Positions 17,677-26,253 of a DNA stretch of 39,853 nt are shown here, in pieces. The DNA lies in NCBI GenBank assembly GCA_938039915.1, contig CALHUA010000258.1:1-39853 (forward strand). Reading direction: 5' to 3'. The translations under genes and the position numbers were made by a program. The notes beneath the pieces are model-generated. The model was not told the origin of the DNA. It did no database searches and saw nothing but the letters and a program-made list of their open reading frames with translations. This DNA is from an uncultured Anderseniella sp. GTDB lineage: Bacteria; Pseudomonadota; Alphaproteobacteria; Rhizobiales; Aestuariivirgaceae. Within the stretch, counting starts at the first letter, position 1. Each line of letters starts with the position of its first letter.

Positions 17677-17837
17677 GCCCGCTCTATTAGCGGTATCCAG
17701 TGCCGCCATCAATGATTGCTTTAGAATTGAGGGTTAAAATCACCACAAGTGAATTACCCTGTCGGGACGTGAGCATTTGGGGCGGGGCACATCTGGTTCA
17801 GGGTTGAACAAACGATTCCGATGTGGAGGCTCGCCTT

Positions 17838-18950
17838 GTGGGGCTGACTGCAAGTCAAAATCAGGTTGCTGCTGCATCCTCAGACGCTGAACTTCTGCAG
17901 GTCACCTTGAACAATGTGGCCTGCGGTGTGGCGTCGGTGCGTGCTGATGGTAGTGTCATAACCAGCAATGGCGTGTTTTATGACATGCTGCGCCGGGCCG
18001 GACTGCTGAAACTCGAATTTGTCAGTAAAAAGCGCGATGACCTTGCCGCATTGCCTCTTTATGAAGTCTCGCCGAAATTGCGCGACCGGCCGACCGAGGT
18101 CGCGGGCCTGACCGGCTGTGCGTTCGAACTGCAGTATATTGACGTTCGCGATGAGTTGGGTGGCACCCTGATTTTGATGAACGATATCACGTCGCGACGC
18201 CGCAACGAACAGGCGATGCGCGATGTTGTCGCGCAAAAGGAGGTCATGGAGCAGGCCAGGACAACGTTTGTGTCTCAGGTCGCTCACCATTTTCGAACTC
18301 CACTTAACGTGATTCTTGGCTATATCGACATACTGGCATCCGGCGATGCAAACGATATTGATGCCAGCACACGTAACTCCTATCTCGGTTTCATCCGCGA
18401 ATCCGCGACAGCCTTGCTGCTGAACATGAACGAGATGATGGAAATCATCAGGCTGCAGCGAAACGAACAGGCGGTCGAGTTGGAGGTTCGTGAATTACGA
18501 ACGCTGATTTCCGGCGCCATTGACGAAATTCAGTCTGTGCTGGTTGCGGAAGACGTTGAACTCGATTCAACGGAAATGCTGGAGGTGATCGGGACCAGTT
18601 GCGTGCGCATGGATGCCCGGATCGCCAGACGCGCCATCGCCAGCCTGTTGCGCACCTCAGCAGTACTCGGCGGGTCTGGCAGCGAGTTGAAGCTGGGTGG
18701 ACGGGTGCCTGATCCCAACTCCCTGATGATTTTTGTGGAGTTTGAGGTCGGCAGGACCGATGTACGCTCAATACTGGACAGTATTCAAAACGGAGAGCCG
18801 GTGAAGGAAATCAGCCTGACCGGCAATGCCAGCGGTTATGGGCTGGTCCTGGCCGCAATGCTGCTGCGTTTGTGTGAGATTCAAATCTCAGCAACTGCCG
18901 TGGGTGAGCGCGGCGTCTGCATCGAAATGGTGTTTTCCACGTCGCAGTGA
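17838..18950 (+). CDS. PAS domain histidine kinase-like protein with degenerate catalytic domain
   Basis: About 370 residues, no membrane segment. Residues about 20-125 form a PAS-like sensor (VTLNNVACGVASVRADGSVITSN ... GGTLILMNDITSRR), then a short coiled coil and a HisKA dimerisation region with VAHHFRTPLNVILGYIDIL. The phospho-acceptor His is present, but the usual acidic residue after it is His. The ATPase part is weak: no N-box NxxxN and no DxGxG, only a G2-like SGYGLVLAAMLL near the end. It may act as a phosphotransfer or pseudo-kinase protein. The GTG at 17838 is chosen because GGAGG lies 8 bases upstream; a GTG at 17823 is also possible. No response regulator is adjacent. Confidence 0.78.
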   Translation: MGLTASQNQVAAASSDAELLQVTLNNVACGVASVRADGSVITSNGVFYDMLRRAGLLKLEFVSKKRDDLAALPLYEVSPKLRDRPTEVAGLTGCAFELQYIDVRDELGGTLILMNDITSRRRNEQAMRDVVAQKEVMEQARTTFVSQVAHHFRTPLNVILGYIDILASGDANDIDASTRNSYLGFIRESATALLLNMNEMMEIIRLQRNEQAVELEVRELRTLISGAIDEIQSVLVAEDVELDSTEMLEVIGTSCVRMDARIARRAIASLLRTSAVLGGSGSELKLGGRVPDPNSLMIFVEFEVGRTDVRSILDSIQNGEPVKEISLTGNASGYGLVLAAMLLRLCEIQISATAVGERGVCIEMVFSTSQ

Positions 18951-18960
18951 TGTGCCGTTA

Positions 18961-18973
18961 TCCACAATGTGGA
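18961..18973. promoter_or_regulatory. Palindrome TCCACAATGTGGA (copy A)
   Basis: A perfect 13-bp palindrome (TCCACA-A-TGTGGA) starting 10 bp after the kinase-like gene and upstream of the GntR gene. The identical 13-mer is found at 25096-25108 in front of tctC. It is paired here with TGGTATACCA 46 bp downstream. Confidence 0.55.
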
Positions 18974-19019
18974 ATGCCGACTCTGCTTGCCCGGCAAGTC
19001 ATGCCATGTTCGTGGTACT

Positions 19020-19029
19020 TGGTATACCA
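19020..19029. promoter_or_regulatory. GntR-type palindrome TGGTATACCA (copy A)
   Basis: A perfect 10-bp palindrome 60 bp before the GntR start codon. GntR/FadR-subfamily operators commonly have a GT-N(2-3)-AC core of this sort, so autoregulation is likely. The same decamer is at 25045-25054 upstream of the tct operon. Confidence 0.62.
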
Positions 19030-19089
19030 CAGACCATGGACCTTGTCGTTTTCACAAGGCCGGTCAGAACCGATGAGGCCGCAAAAACC

Positions 19090-19800
19090 ATGGCAACCCG
19101 CCTGAAACTCAAGCCTGTGGGCACCAATTTCAGCCTGAAAGAGCACATTTACGATGTGCTCAAGGACGCCATCAGCAGCATGAACCTTTATGATGCGGAT
19201 GCAAATCTGCGGCTTGATGAGCGCGCACTGGCAGAGCAGTTGGGTATTTCCAGAACACCGGTTCGTGAGGCACTGACCAGGCTGGAGCAGGAGGGCTTCG
19301 TCGAGGTTCAGCCACGCCGTGGTGTTTTCATACGCCGCAAGAGCCTGGATGAAGTGCTCGACATGATCGTGGTGTGGGCGTCACTTGAGAGCATGGCCGC
19401 GCGCATGGCGGCTGAAAATGCCAGTGACCGGGAGATCCAGTCCCTGCGCCGGGCGCTGCCCAAACAAAAGGGTGAAACTGAATTGCGCGCGCATCTGCAC
19501 GAGTATTCCGAAGCCAACATCTCTTTTCATCTGCGTATTCTGGAGCTGTCAGGCAGCCCGATGCTGCTGGATATTGCCAAGGGCCTGTTCCTGCATATGC
19601 GATCTATACGCGAACGCGCCATGGCTGAAGGCGACCGCATCACCCGGTCCGTGGTTGATCACATGAACATCATTGAGGCGATTGAAGACCGCAATGCCGA
19701 GCTTGCCTCCATGCTGGTGCGCGAGCACACCATGAGATTGCATGGTCACGTCCGTAAAAACTGGAATACCTTTTCCGGTGCTGAAGCAGGCGCTGGCTGA
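19090..19800 (+). CDS. GntR family transcriptional regulator (FadR/FCD subfamily)
   Basis: A 236-residue regulator. Residues about 15-80 are the winged helix: LKEHIYDVLKDAISSMNL, DERALAEQLGISRTPVREAL and LEQEGFVEVQPRRGVFIRR. The rest is an all-helical FCD ligand domain with the metal-binding residues typical of the group (HEYSEANISFHLRI and RSVVDHMNIIEAI with His residues). FCD regulators usually sense small organic acids. The ATG at 19090 fits homologues; the frame is open further upstream, with an ATG at 19036 just after the TGGTATACCA palindrome. It lies 64 bp before the ThDP enzyme gene and probably controls it and, by shared sites, the tct transporter. Confidence 0.9.
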   Translation: MATRLKLKPVGTNFSLKEHIYDVLKDAISSMNLYDADANLRLDERALAEQLGISRTPVREALTRLEQEGFVEVQPRRGVFIRRKSLDEVLDMIVVWASLESMAARMAAENASDREIQSLRRALPKQKGETELRAHLHEYSEANISFHLRILELSGSPMLLDIAKGLFLHMRSIRERAMAEGDRITRSVVDHMNIIEAIEDRNAELASMLVREHTMRLHGHVRKNWNTFSGAEAGAG

Positions 19801-19864
19801 ACCGAAAACACGTTCCGGTCAGTGTGCCGGGTTACACAGAATTATATCAGGGAGCCAATGACAA

Positions 19865-21613
19865 ATGAGTACAACGACAGCGACGCCGACATCAACCGCA
19901 GATGACACGCTCAAGGCCAAGACCAAGGATGGTTCGGTCATTTCCGGCGGCCATCTGGTTGCCAAGGCGTTGAAGGCTGAAGGTGTGGATACGATCTTCA
20001 CCCTGTGTGGCGGCCACATCATCGACATCTACGATGGCTGCATCGATGAGGGTATCCGCATTGTCGATGTGCGTCATGAACAGGTCGCAGCCCATGCAGC
20101 TGACGGTTATGCTCGCCAGACCGGAAAGCTGGGTTGTGTCGTCACCACGGCCGGGCCGGGCTGCACAAATGCGGTGACCGGTGTTGCGACAGCCTTCAGG
20201 TCGGAAAGCCCGATCCTACATATCGGTGGCCAGTCGTCGCTGACCCAGCACAAGATGGGCTCGCTGCAGGACTTGCCTCACGTCGACATGATGGCGCCGA
20301 TTACCAAGTTCTCTGCCGGCGTGTTGTCGACCGACCGTGTCGCCGACATGATTGCCATGGCGGCGCGGGAAAGTTTTAACGGCGCCTACGGCCCATCTTA
20401 CCTGGAAATTCCACGCGATATTCTCGATGCCGAAATTCCTGTCGAAAAGGCAGTCGTGCCAACACCGGGCAAGTACCGCGCCTCGGTTCGCTCTGTTGGT
20501 GATCCGGCTGATATCGAGAAACTTGCTGATATTCTGGTCAATGCAAAGCGGCCCGCAGTCCTGTTCGGTCAGCAGGTATGGGCAGCCCAGGGACACAATG
20601 AAGCCATTTCTCTGGTGCGTTCGCTGGACATTCCGGCCTATCTGAACGGTGCCAGCCGCGGCATGCTGCATCCCAAGGATCCGCACGGGTTTGACCGCAC
20701 CCGGTCGATGGCTTTCAAGGAAGCCGATGTCATTCTCATCGTCGGTACACCGTTTGATTTCCGCATGGGTTACGGCAAGCGCATCTCGAAGGAAGCCACG
20801 CTGGTGCAGATCGACATGGGCTATAATACCGTTGGCAAGAACCGGGACGTGGATCTGGGGCTGTGCGGCGATCCGGGCGCCATTCTTGCTGCCGTGGAGC
20901 AGGCTGCATCCGGGCGCATCGACAAGTCAGCGCAGGATGAACGCAAGCAGTGGATGGCAAAACTGCGGGCAGCGGAAGCCGTTGCGCTTGAAAAGCTGAT
21001 GCCGCTGTTCACATCCGATCGCAACCCGATCCATCCATACCGTCTGGCGTGGGAGATTAATGAGTTCCTCGGCGAGGACACCATCTATATCGGCGATGGC
21101 GGCGACATTGTCACGATTTCCGCACAGGCCGTGCGACCGCGTGGTCCCGGCCAGTGGATGGACCCCGGTGCACTCGGGTCACTTGGCGTTGGTACCGGAT
21201 TTGCCATGGCGGCGAAACTGGCCAATCCAAACAAGGAAGTTATGTGCCTTTATGGTGACGGGTCTTTCGGCATGACTGCCTTTGACATGGAGACTGCGCA
21301 GCGTTTCGGTGCGCCTTACCTTGCCGTGGTCGGCAACAACTCGCACATGAACCAGATCCGTTATGGCCAGATCGCCAAGTACGGCGAGCAGCGCGGCAAT
21401 ATCGGCAACAAGCTCGGTGACATTCCGTTCTCAATGTTCGGAGAGATGATTGGCGGTTATGGCGAAGAGGTGCGTGAGGCATCCGAAATTCAGCCTGCGC
21501 TGCAACGCGCCAGGGAAGCCATTGCGAAGACCGGCAAATGCGCAGTGGTAAACGTGTGGGTTGATCCGGATGAATATGCACCCGGCACCAAGGCCCAGAC
21601 CATGTACAAATAA
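19865..21613 (+). CDS. ThDP-dependent enzyme, oxalyl-CoA decarboxylase / 2-hydroxyacyl-CoA lyase-like
   Basis: A 582-residue three-domain thiamine diphosphate enzyme. GGHLVAKALKAEGVDTIFTLCGG opens the PYR domain; the ThDP-activating Glu is Glu72 in VRHEQVAAHAADGYAR; the PP domain has GDGSFGMTAFDMETAQ followed by NN, the GDG-X(n)-NN cofactor motif. The TLCGGHI..IYDG start and the APGTKAQTMYK end look more like bacterial 2-hydroxyacyl-CoA lyases than Oxalobacter oxalyl-CoA decarboxylase, but an acetolactate synthase-like enzyme cannot be excluded. The next gene is formyl-CoA-transferase-like, which supports a CoA thioester substrate and formyl-CoA as product. GGGAG precedes the ATG. Confidence 0.82.
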   Translation: MSTTTATPTSTADDTLKAKTKDGSVISGGHLVAKALKAEGVDTIFTLCGGHIIDIYDGCIDEGIRIVDVRHEQVAAHAADGYARQTGKLGCVVTTAGPGCTNAVTGVATAFRSESPILHIGGQSSLTQHKMGSLQDLPHVDMMAPITKFSAGVLSTDRVADMIAMAARESFNGAYGPSYLEIPRDILDAEIPVEKAVVPTPGKYRASVRSVGDPADIEKLADILVNAKRPAVLFGQQVWAAQGHNEAISLVRSLDIPAYLNGASRGMLHPKDPHGFDRTRSMAFKEADVILIVGTPFDFRMGYGKRISKEATLVQIDMGYNTVGKNRDVDLGLCGDPGAILAAVEQAASGRIDKSAQDERKQWMAKLRAAEAVALEKLMPLFTSDRNPIHPYRLAWEINEFLGEDTIYIGDGGDIVTISAQAVRPRGPGQWMDPGALGSLGVGTGFAMAAKLANPNKEVMCLYGDGSFGMTAFDMETAQRFGAPYLAVVGNNSHMNQIRYGQIAKYGEQRGNIGNKLGDIPFSMFGEMIGGYGEEVREASEIQPALQRAREAIAKTGKCAVVNVWVDPDEYAPGTKAQTMYK

Positions 21614-21709
21614 GCCGACGACACGAAACACTTAATGGAACGGGATCATGCTTTCAGCACACCGGGATGTTCAACCTGAAAGCTGATTGATCCACACGGG
21701 AGGAATAAA

Positions 21710-22981
21710 ATGCAGGCACTCAAAGGCGTCAAGGTCCTGGACTTCACACACGTTCAGTCCGGCCCGACCTGTACTCAGTTGCTGGCCTGGCTCGGCGCTG
21801 ATGTGATCAAGGTGGAACGCCCCGGCGTGGGCGATGCAACGCGCGGTCAGTTGCGCGATGTACCCAATGCCGACTCTTTGTATTTTACAATGCTCAATCA
21901 CAACAAGCGCTCAATCACGCTCAACTCCAAGACCGAGCAGGGCAAGGATGTGCTCGAACGGCTGGTGAAGACCTGCGACGTGCTGGTGGAAAACTTTGCG
22001 CCCGGCGCGCTCGATCGCATGGGGCTGACCTGGGAACGGATCCAGGAGCTGAACCCCAAGATGATCTATGCCTCGGTCAAGGGTTTCGGTCCCGGTCCGT
22101 ATGAAGACTGCAAGGTCTATGAGAACGTGGCCCAGTGTGCGGGCGGATCGGCCTCTACCACCGGTTTTCTGGATGGGCCGCCACTGGTCACCGGCGCACA
22201 GATCGGCGATTCCGGCACCGGGCTTCATCTGGCGTTCGGCATTGTGTCGGCGTTGTATCAGCGAACCAATTCCGGCAAGGGCCAGCGCGTGCTGGCCGCC
22301 ATGCAGGACAGTGTGTTGAACCTGTGCCGTGTGAAACTGCGCGATCAGCAGCGTCTGGCTCACGGGCCGTTGAACGAATATACCCAGTTCGGCAAAGGTA
22401 TTGAATTCGGAGACGCAACGCCGCGCGCGGGCAACGACTCAGGTGGTGGTCAGCCAGGTGCCATTTTGAAATGCAAGGGCTGGGAAACCGACCCCAATGC
22501 CTACACATACTTCATCACCCAGGCGGCTGTGTGGGAAAAGGTCTGCGACACCATCGGCGAGCCTGACTGGAAAACCGATCCCGGCTATGCCACACCGCCT
22601 GCGCGTCTGGACAAGCTCGAACAGATATTCGAGCGCATCGAGCAGTGGACCAAGACCAAGACCAAGTTCGAGGTCATGGAAATCTGCAACCCGCAGGATA
22701 TTCCCGTCGGCCCCATCCTATCGATGAAGGAAATCGCTGAAGAGCCGTCATTGCGGGAAACCGAAACGGTCGTCGAGGTCGATCATCCTGAACGTGGGAG
22801 CTACCTGACGGTGGGCATGCCGGTCAAACTGTCGGAGTCTCCGGCAGAGGTGAAACGCTCGCCATTGCTGGGCGAGCATACCGAGGAAATTCTGACACAG
22901 GTGCTGGGTTATTCCGCTGACGAGGTGGATCAGATCAGGGCGTCTGGCGCTATCGGCGAGATGAAACAGGCGGCTGAATAA
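21710..22981 (+). CDS. frc: CaiB/BaiF CoA-transferase, formyl-CoA:oxalate CoA-transferase-like
   Basis: A 423-residue class III CoA-transferase very close in pattern to Oxalobacter [25 protein letters not shown] with the Gln at residue 16, KVYENVAQC with Tyr137/Glu138, catalytic Asp167 in [14 protein letters not shown], and the flexible SGGGQPG loop. The position of FRC Trp48 is Gln47 (RGQLRD), which I recall is also Gln in E. coli YfdW. It should move CoA between formyl-CoA and a carboxylate such as oxalate, but the acceptor may differ here. GGGAGGA lies 7 bases before the ATG. It is between the ThDP enzyme and a formyltransferase, so the cluster appears built around formyl-CoA. Confidence 0.88.
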   Translation: MQALKGVKVLDFTHVQSGPTCTQLLAWLGADVIKVERPGVGDATRGQLRDVPNADSLYFTMLNHNKRSITLNSKTEQGKDVLERLVKTCDVLVENFAPGALDRMGLTWERIQELNPKMIYASVKGFGPGPYEDCKVYENVAQCAGGSASTTGFLDGPPLVTGAQIGDSGTGLHLAFGIVSALYQRTNSGKGQRVLAAMQDSVLNLCRVKLRDQQRLAHGPLNEYTQFGKGIEFGDATPRAGNDSGGGQPGAILKCKGWETDPNAYTYFITQAAVWEKVCDTIGEPDWKTDPGYATPPARLDKLEQIFERIEQWTKTKTKFEVMEICNPQDIPVGPILSMKEIAEEPSLRETETVVEVDHPERGSYLTVGMPVKLSESPAEVKRSPLLGEHTEEILTQVLGYSADEVDQIRASGAIGEMKQAAE

Positions 22982-23005
22982 AAAGACGATCGGGGAGTAA
23001 CATTG

Positions 23006-23956
23006 ATGGCAACCAACTGGCAAAAGCCCGGCGATCCCATGCGCCTCATCGTGATGGGCCAGCAGGCATTCGGCAAGGATGCGCTGGCGAAGATACTGGA
23101 AGCCGGCAAGGACGAAGTCGTGGCCGTTTATTGCGAGCCAGACCGGGACGGCAAACCGGTCGACCCGATCAAGGAATTTGCGCTGGAAAAGGGCATCGCC
23201 GTGCATCAGCCAGCGGACTTTGACGTACAGGAAGCGCTGGATACGCTGGCGTCCTGCAATGCGGATTTGATGGTAATGGCCTTCGTTAACGTTTTCGTGC
23301 CTGAAGCAGCCCGCGACACTCCGAAACTCGGGTCAATCTGCTTCCACCCGTCGCTGTTGCCACTGCACCGTGGTCCCAGCGCGGTAAACTGGCCGATTAT
23401 TATGGGGGCATCGAAGTCCGGCTATAGCTGGTTCTATCCGACCGATGGGCTGGATGAAGGCGACAGCCTCATGCAGTGGGAGTGCGAGATCGCCCCGGAC
23501 GACACGGTCATCAATCTCTATTTCAAGAAGATTTATCCGTCCGCCGTTGAAAGCGTGCTGGAAGTCTGTGACCTGTTCCGCTCGGGCGAGCCGCCGCGGA
23601 TTGTGCCGGATGAGGCCGATGCAACTTACGAACGGCGCTGCACCAGGAAGCATGCAAGGATTGACTGGAACAAGCCGGTCAAACAGGTTTACGATCTGAT
23701 CCGCGGCACCAATCCGAGCCCCGGTGCCTGGACAACGCTGAATGGAAATGAGGTCCAGATTTACGACTGCCAATTGGTGGCCGGGGACGGTGTGTCCTCT
23801 AAGGTCGTCAGTGTCTCGGATGAAGGTGTTGTCGTACAACTGATCGGCGGTCGCATCTGCGTCAAGCGGGTCCGGCCTGCAGGTGGTGACAAGATTGCCG
23901 CCAGCGATTGGGCGGCGCAGGCCGGCATCACCGCCGGAACAGTGTTGGGCAGTTAG
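23006..23956 (+). CDS. Formyltransferase family protein (10-formyl-THF hydrolase/transferase-like)
   Basis: A 316-residue protein with the formyl_trans_N domain followed by a C-terminal formyl_trans_C-like domain. ICFHPSLLPLHRGPSAVNWPI carries the catalytic His and DGLDEGDSLMQWECEI the catalytic Asp. The sequence style is that of the N-terminal hydrolase domain of 10-formyltetrahydrofolate dehydrogenase (ALDH1L1), where the usual Asn before the His is absent, rather than of Fmt. YERRCTRKHARIDWNKP starts the C-terminal part. It may transfer a formyl group between formyl-CoA or an aldehyde-derived carrier and folate, or hydrolyse formyl-THF. GGGGAG precedes the ATG at 23006; a TTG at 23003 is adjacent. 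Confidence 0.85.
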   Translation: MATNWQKPGDPMRLIVMGQQAFGKDALAKILEAGKDEVVAVYCEPDRDGKPVDPIKEFALEKGIAVHQPADFDVQEALDTLASCNADLMVMAFVNVFVPEAARDTPKLGSICFHPSLLPLHRGPSAVNWPIIMGASKSGYSWFYPTDGLDEGDSLMQWECEIAPDDTVINLYFKKIYPSAVESVLEVCDLFRSGEPPRIVPDEADATYERRCTRKHARIDWNKPVKQVYDLIRGTNPSPGAWTTLNGNEVQIYDCQLVAGDGVSSKVVSVSDEGVVVQLIGGRICVKRVRPAGGDKIAASDWAAQAGITAGTVLGS

Positions 23957-23969
23957 GCTGGGGGATAGT

Positions 23970-24830
23970 ATGGCAATTCGCAGAATTCTTGTTCCGATCA
24001 GGAATGATGGCAAAGGTGAAAACGTCCTCGACCATGCGTTGGCGCTTGCCGGCAATGCCGGTCATATCGAAGCGGTGCATTGCCGCCCGGCACCAGACGA
24101 TCTGATCCCGTTCGGGGTGTCTGTTCCCGCCATTCTTCGTGAGCAGATTTCAAAGTCCGGCGATGATCTTGCCGATGCAGAAGAAGCCGAGATCACCAGA
24201 CAATTCGAGGAGTATGCCGGCACCCATAAGCTGACGATGGTTGATATTGGCAAACCTCACCCCAAGAACAAGTTGTCTGCCACCTGGCGCATTGAGCGTG
24301 GCAAGCAGGCCAAGTTCGTGTCGGCGCGTGGCCGGTTGGCTGATGTTGTTGCGGTGGCGCGTCCTGACCGCGACAGGGCGGCTGGGCGGAACACACTTGA
24401 GGCGGCATTGGTTAATACAGGCTCCCTTGTGATGATGTGCCCGCCGTCGTCACCACCTGAAAAAATCGGAAGTCATGTTGCCGTTGCATGGAACGGATCG
24501 CGCGAAGCAGCGCGCGCCGTATCTCTGGCAATGCCGATGCTGAGTGCTGCAGACAAGGTGTCTGTCATGACCATGGATGACGACGCGCTGGAACTTACCG
24601 GTGCGCATCTGCTGAATTTCCTGGCCGATCATGATGTCACTGCGACCCACTCGGAAATCAGCTCCGGCAGCAATGCCGGCAAGGGTTTGCTCGAGGGTGC
24701 CGGATCTTTGGGTGCAGATTGTTTGTTGATGGGAGCATATGGATCAAGCCGGGGTCGGGAAATGGTCTTTGGTGGAGCAACACAATACGTCGTCGATCAT
24801 GCAGATTTACCTGTATTGATGGCGCACTAG
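23970..24830 (+). CDS. Universal stress protein (two UspA domains)
   Basis: A 286-residue tandem UspA protein. The first domain starts MAIRRILVPIRNDGKGENVLDHAL; the second starts HVAVAWNGSREAARAVSLAMPML and ends with LLMGAYGSSRGREMVFGGATQYVVDHADLPVLMAH, where GxxG-(9)-GS/T is the ATP-binding style. It follows the formyltransferase by 13 bp with GGGGGAT as ribosome site, so it is in the same transcript. UspA genes often accompany catabolic or transport operons; the role here is unknown. Confidence 0.9.
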   Translation: MAIRRILVPIRNDGKGENVLDHALALAGNAGHIEAVHCRPAPDDLIPFGVSVPAILREQISKSGDDLADAEEAEITRQFEEYAGTHKLTMVDIGKPHPKNKLSATWRIERGKQAKFVSARGRLADVVAVARPDRDRAAGRNTLEAALVNTGSLVMMCPPSSPPEKIGSHVAVAWNGSREAARAVSLAMPMLSAADKVSVMTMDDDALELTGAHLLNFLADHDVTATHSEISSGSNAGKGLLEGAGSLGADCLLMGAYGSSRGREMVFGGATQYVVDHADLPVLMAH

Positions 24831-24958
24831 AGCGGGATGGGTCCGAATGACTCCACATTGTTGCTCTAACAGTTTTGAGGCAGTCAGGTGTTTCGGTTTT
24901 GGTGTTTCAAGCCGGTTAAGTCCTGATCTGCAAGCCATAGGAGAAAGGAGTGACCACT

Positions 24959-25021
24959 GTGCGGAAAAACATCGGTGAATCTGCGACAAGCTGTCCGGTT
25001 TTGCTTGATGCCGACCGCTAA
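24959..25021 (+). other. Possible 20-codon leader ORF upstream of tctC
   Basis: GTG at 24959 preceded at 8 bases by AAAGGAG, open for 20 codons to TAA. The ribosome site is stronger than several in this window, but the peptide has no recognisable feature and it lies before the predicted operators. It may be chance or a small leader peptide. Confidence 0.25.
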
Positions 25022-25044
25022 TCTGATACGATCCGGTTATCAAC

Positions 25045-25054
25045 TGGTATACCA
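25045..25054. promoter_or_regulatory. GntR-type palindrome TGGTATACCA (copy B)
   Basis: Same perfect decamer as at 19020-19029, here 170 bp before the tctC start. Predicted site for the GntR regulator encoded at 19090-19800. Confidence 0.6.
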
Positions 25055-25095
25055 CACGCCAAGATTTTTCGATTTTGGCTGAGATATCAGATGGT

Positions 25096-25108
25096 TCCAC
25101 AATGTGGA
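25096..25108. promoter_or_regulatory. Palindrome TCCACAATGTGGA (copy B)
   Basis: Identical to 18961-18973; here it lies 41 bp after TGGTATACCA, in the reverse order to copy A. A related 11-of-13 match to its reverse complement (TCCACATTGTTGC) lies at 24852-24864 in the same 393-bp gap. The regulator that binds it is not known. Confidence 0.55.
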
Positions 25109-25223
25109 CAGGTACCGGAGGTAAGCCGGCAGCAGATACGGCGGTCTGGTGGCCAGGGTTTCAATTTTGTAGCAGCGACCTAACATGGGTGCTGTTTTCA
25201 ACGACCCCAAAGGGAGAACTAAA

Positions 25224-26207
25224 ATGAAACTTACTAGAAGAATTGCGCTCGGACTCGTATTTGCGAGTGGCATGGCAGCATCTGTTGCAGCTACGACCTC
25301 GCCGGCTCTGGCGTTTGAACCAACCAAACCGATCGATTTTGTGATCATGGCGGGCAAGGGTGGTGGTGCCGACAAGATGGCCCGCCTCATGCAGGCTATC
25401 GTCGAAGAGGAAAAGCTGGCCAGCAAGCCGCTTGTTCCAACCAACAAGTCAGGCGGTTCAGGCGCAGAGGCGCTGGTGCACATGAAAGGTGCAGGCGACC
25501 CGGATCACACCATCATGGTGACTTTGAATTCGTTCTTCACCACACCTTTGCGTCAGCCTGGTCTCGAGGTTGACATTATGAAGTTTGCCCCGGTCGGACG
25601 CATGGCGGAAGACACGTTCTTGTTGTGGGTTCACAAGGATTCCGGCATTACCACGTTCGAGCAGTTCCTTGAAAAAGCCAAGGCAGACGGCAACAAGTGG
25701 GTGATGGGCGGAACCGGCAAGAATTCCGAAGACAACATCATCACCGACTATCTGAACAATACCTATGGTCTGGACATCAAGTACATCCCGTACAAGGGTG
25801 GCGGCGCTGTTGCCAAAGACCTGGCAGGTCAACAGATCACCTCCTCGGTGAACAACCCGTCTGAGGCACTTGGCTTCTATGAGTCCGGTGATGTGATCCC
25901 GTTGGTGGCGTTCACCGACGAGCGTCTGCCGATGTTCAAGGATGTGCCGACCCTGAAGGAAAAGGGCGGTGATTTCTCCTACTTCATGCAGCGTGCGGTT
26001 GTTGGTGCACCCGGCATGTCCGATGACGCCCAGAAGTATTACACCGGTCTGTTTGACAAGGTCTTCAAGTCCGCCAAATGGCAGGACTACAAGTCCAAAA
26101 AGTCTCTGATGGGTGACTTCATGGCCGGTGGTGATCTCAAGTCTTACTGGGAGACCCAGAAGGCTCGTCACGAAACCATTCTGAAGGCATCTGGCGCAAT
26201 CAAGTAA
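25224..26207 (+). CDS. tctC: Tripartite tricarboxylate transporter substrate-binding protein
   Basis: A 327-residue periplasmic binding protein of the Bug/TctC family. Signal peptide MKLTRRIALGLVFASGMAAS with cleavage near ALAFEP; FVIMAGKGGGADKMARLMQ is the first ligand loop and VMGGTGKNSEDNIITDYLN plus IPYKGGGAVAKDLAGQQI the second, the usual cleft elements. It lacks the common PGGxxD form, having GKGGGADK instead, which may reflect a different ligand. AAAGGGAGA precedes the ATG. It is the first gene of tctC-tctB-tctA, downstream of the formyl-CoA cluster. Confidence 0.92.
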   Translation: MKLTRRIALGLVFASGMAASVAATTSPALAFEPTKPIDFVIMAGKGGGADKMARLMQAIVEEEKLASKPLVPTNKSGGSGAEALVHMKGAGDPDHTIMVTLNSFFTTPLRQPGLEVDIMKFAPVGRMAEDTFLLWVHKDSGITTFEQFLEKAKADGNKWVMGGTGKNSEDNIITDYLNNTYGLDIKYIPYKGGGAVAKDLAGQQITSSVNNPSEALGFYESGDVIPLVAFTDERLPMFKDVPTLKEKGGDFSYFMQRAVVGAPGMSDDAQKYYTGLFDKVFKSAKWQDYKSKKSLMGDFMAGGDLKSYWETQKARHETILKASGAIK

Positions 26208-26253
26208 GCGTCGGACAAGCAACAAAAACAAGAGCCGGGGAGTTGTCCTAGTC

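Noticed and set aside
17677-17837. NrtR-type palindrome upstream of nadE
   Set aside because: Checked for AGTGT-N7-ACACT and close variants; none was found, so direct control of nadE by the regulator is not claimed.
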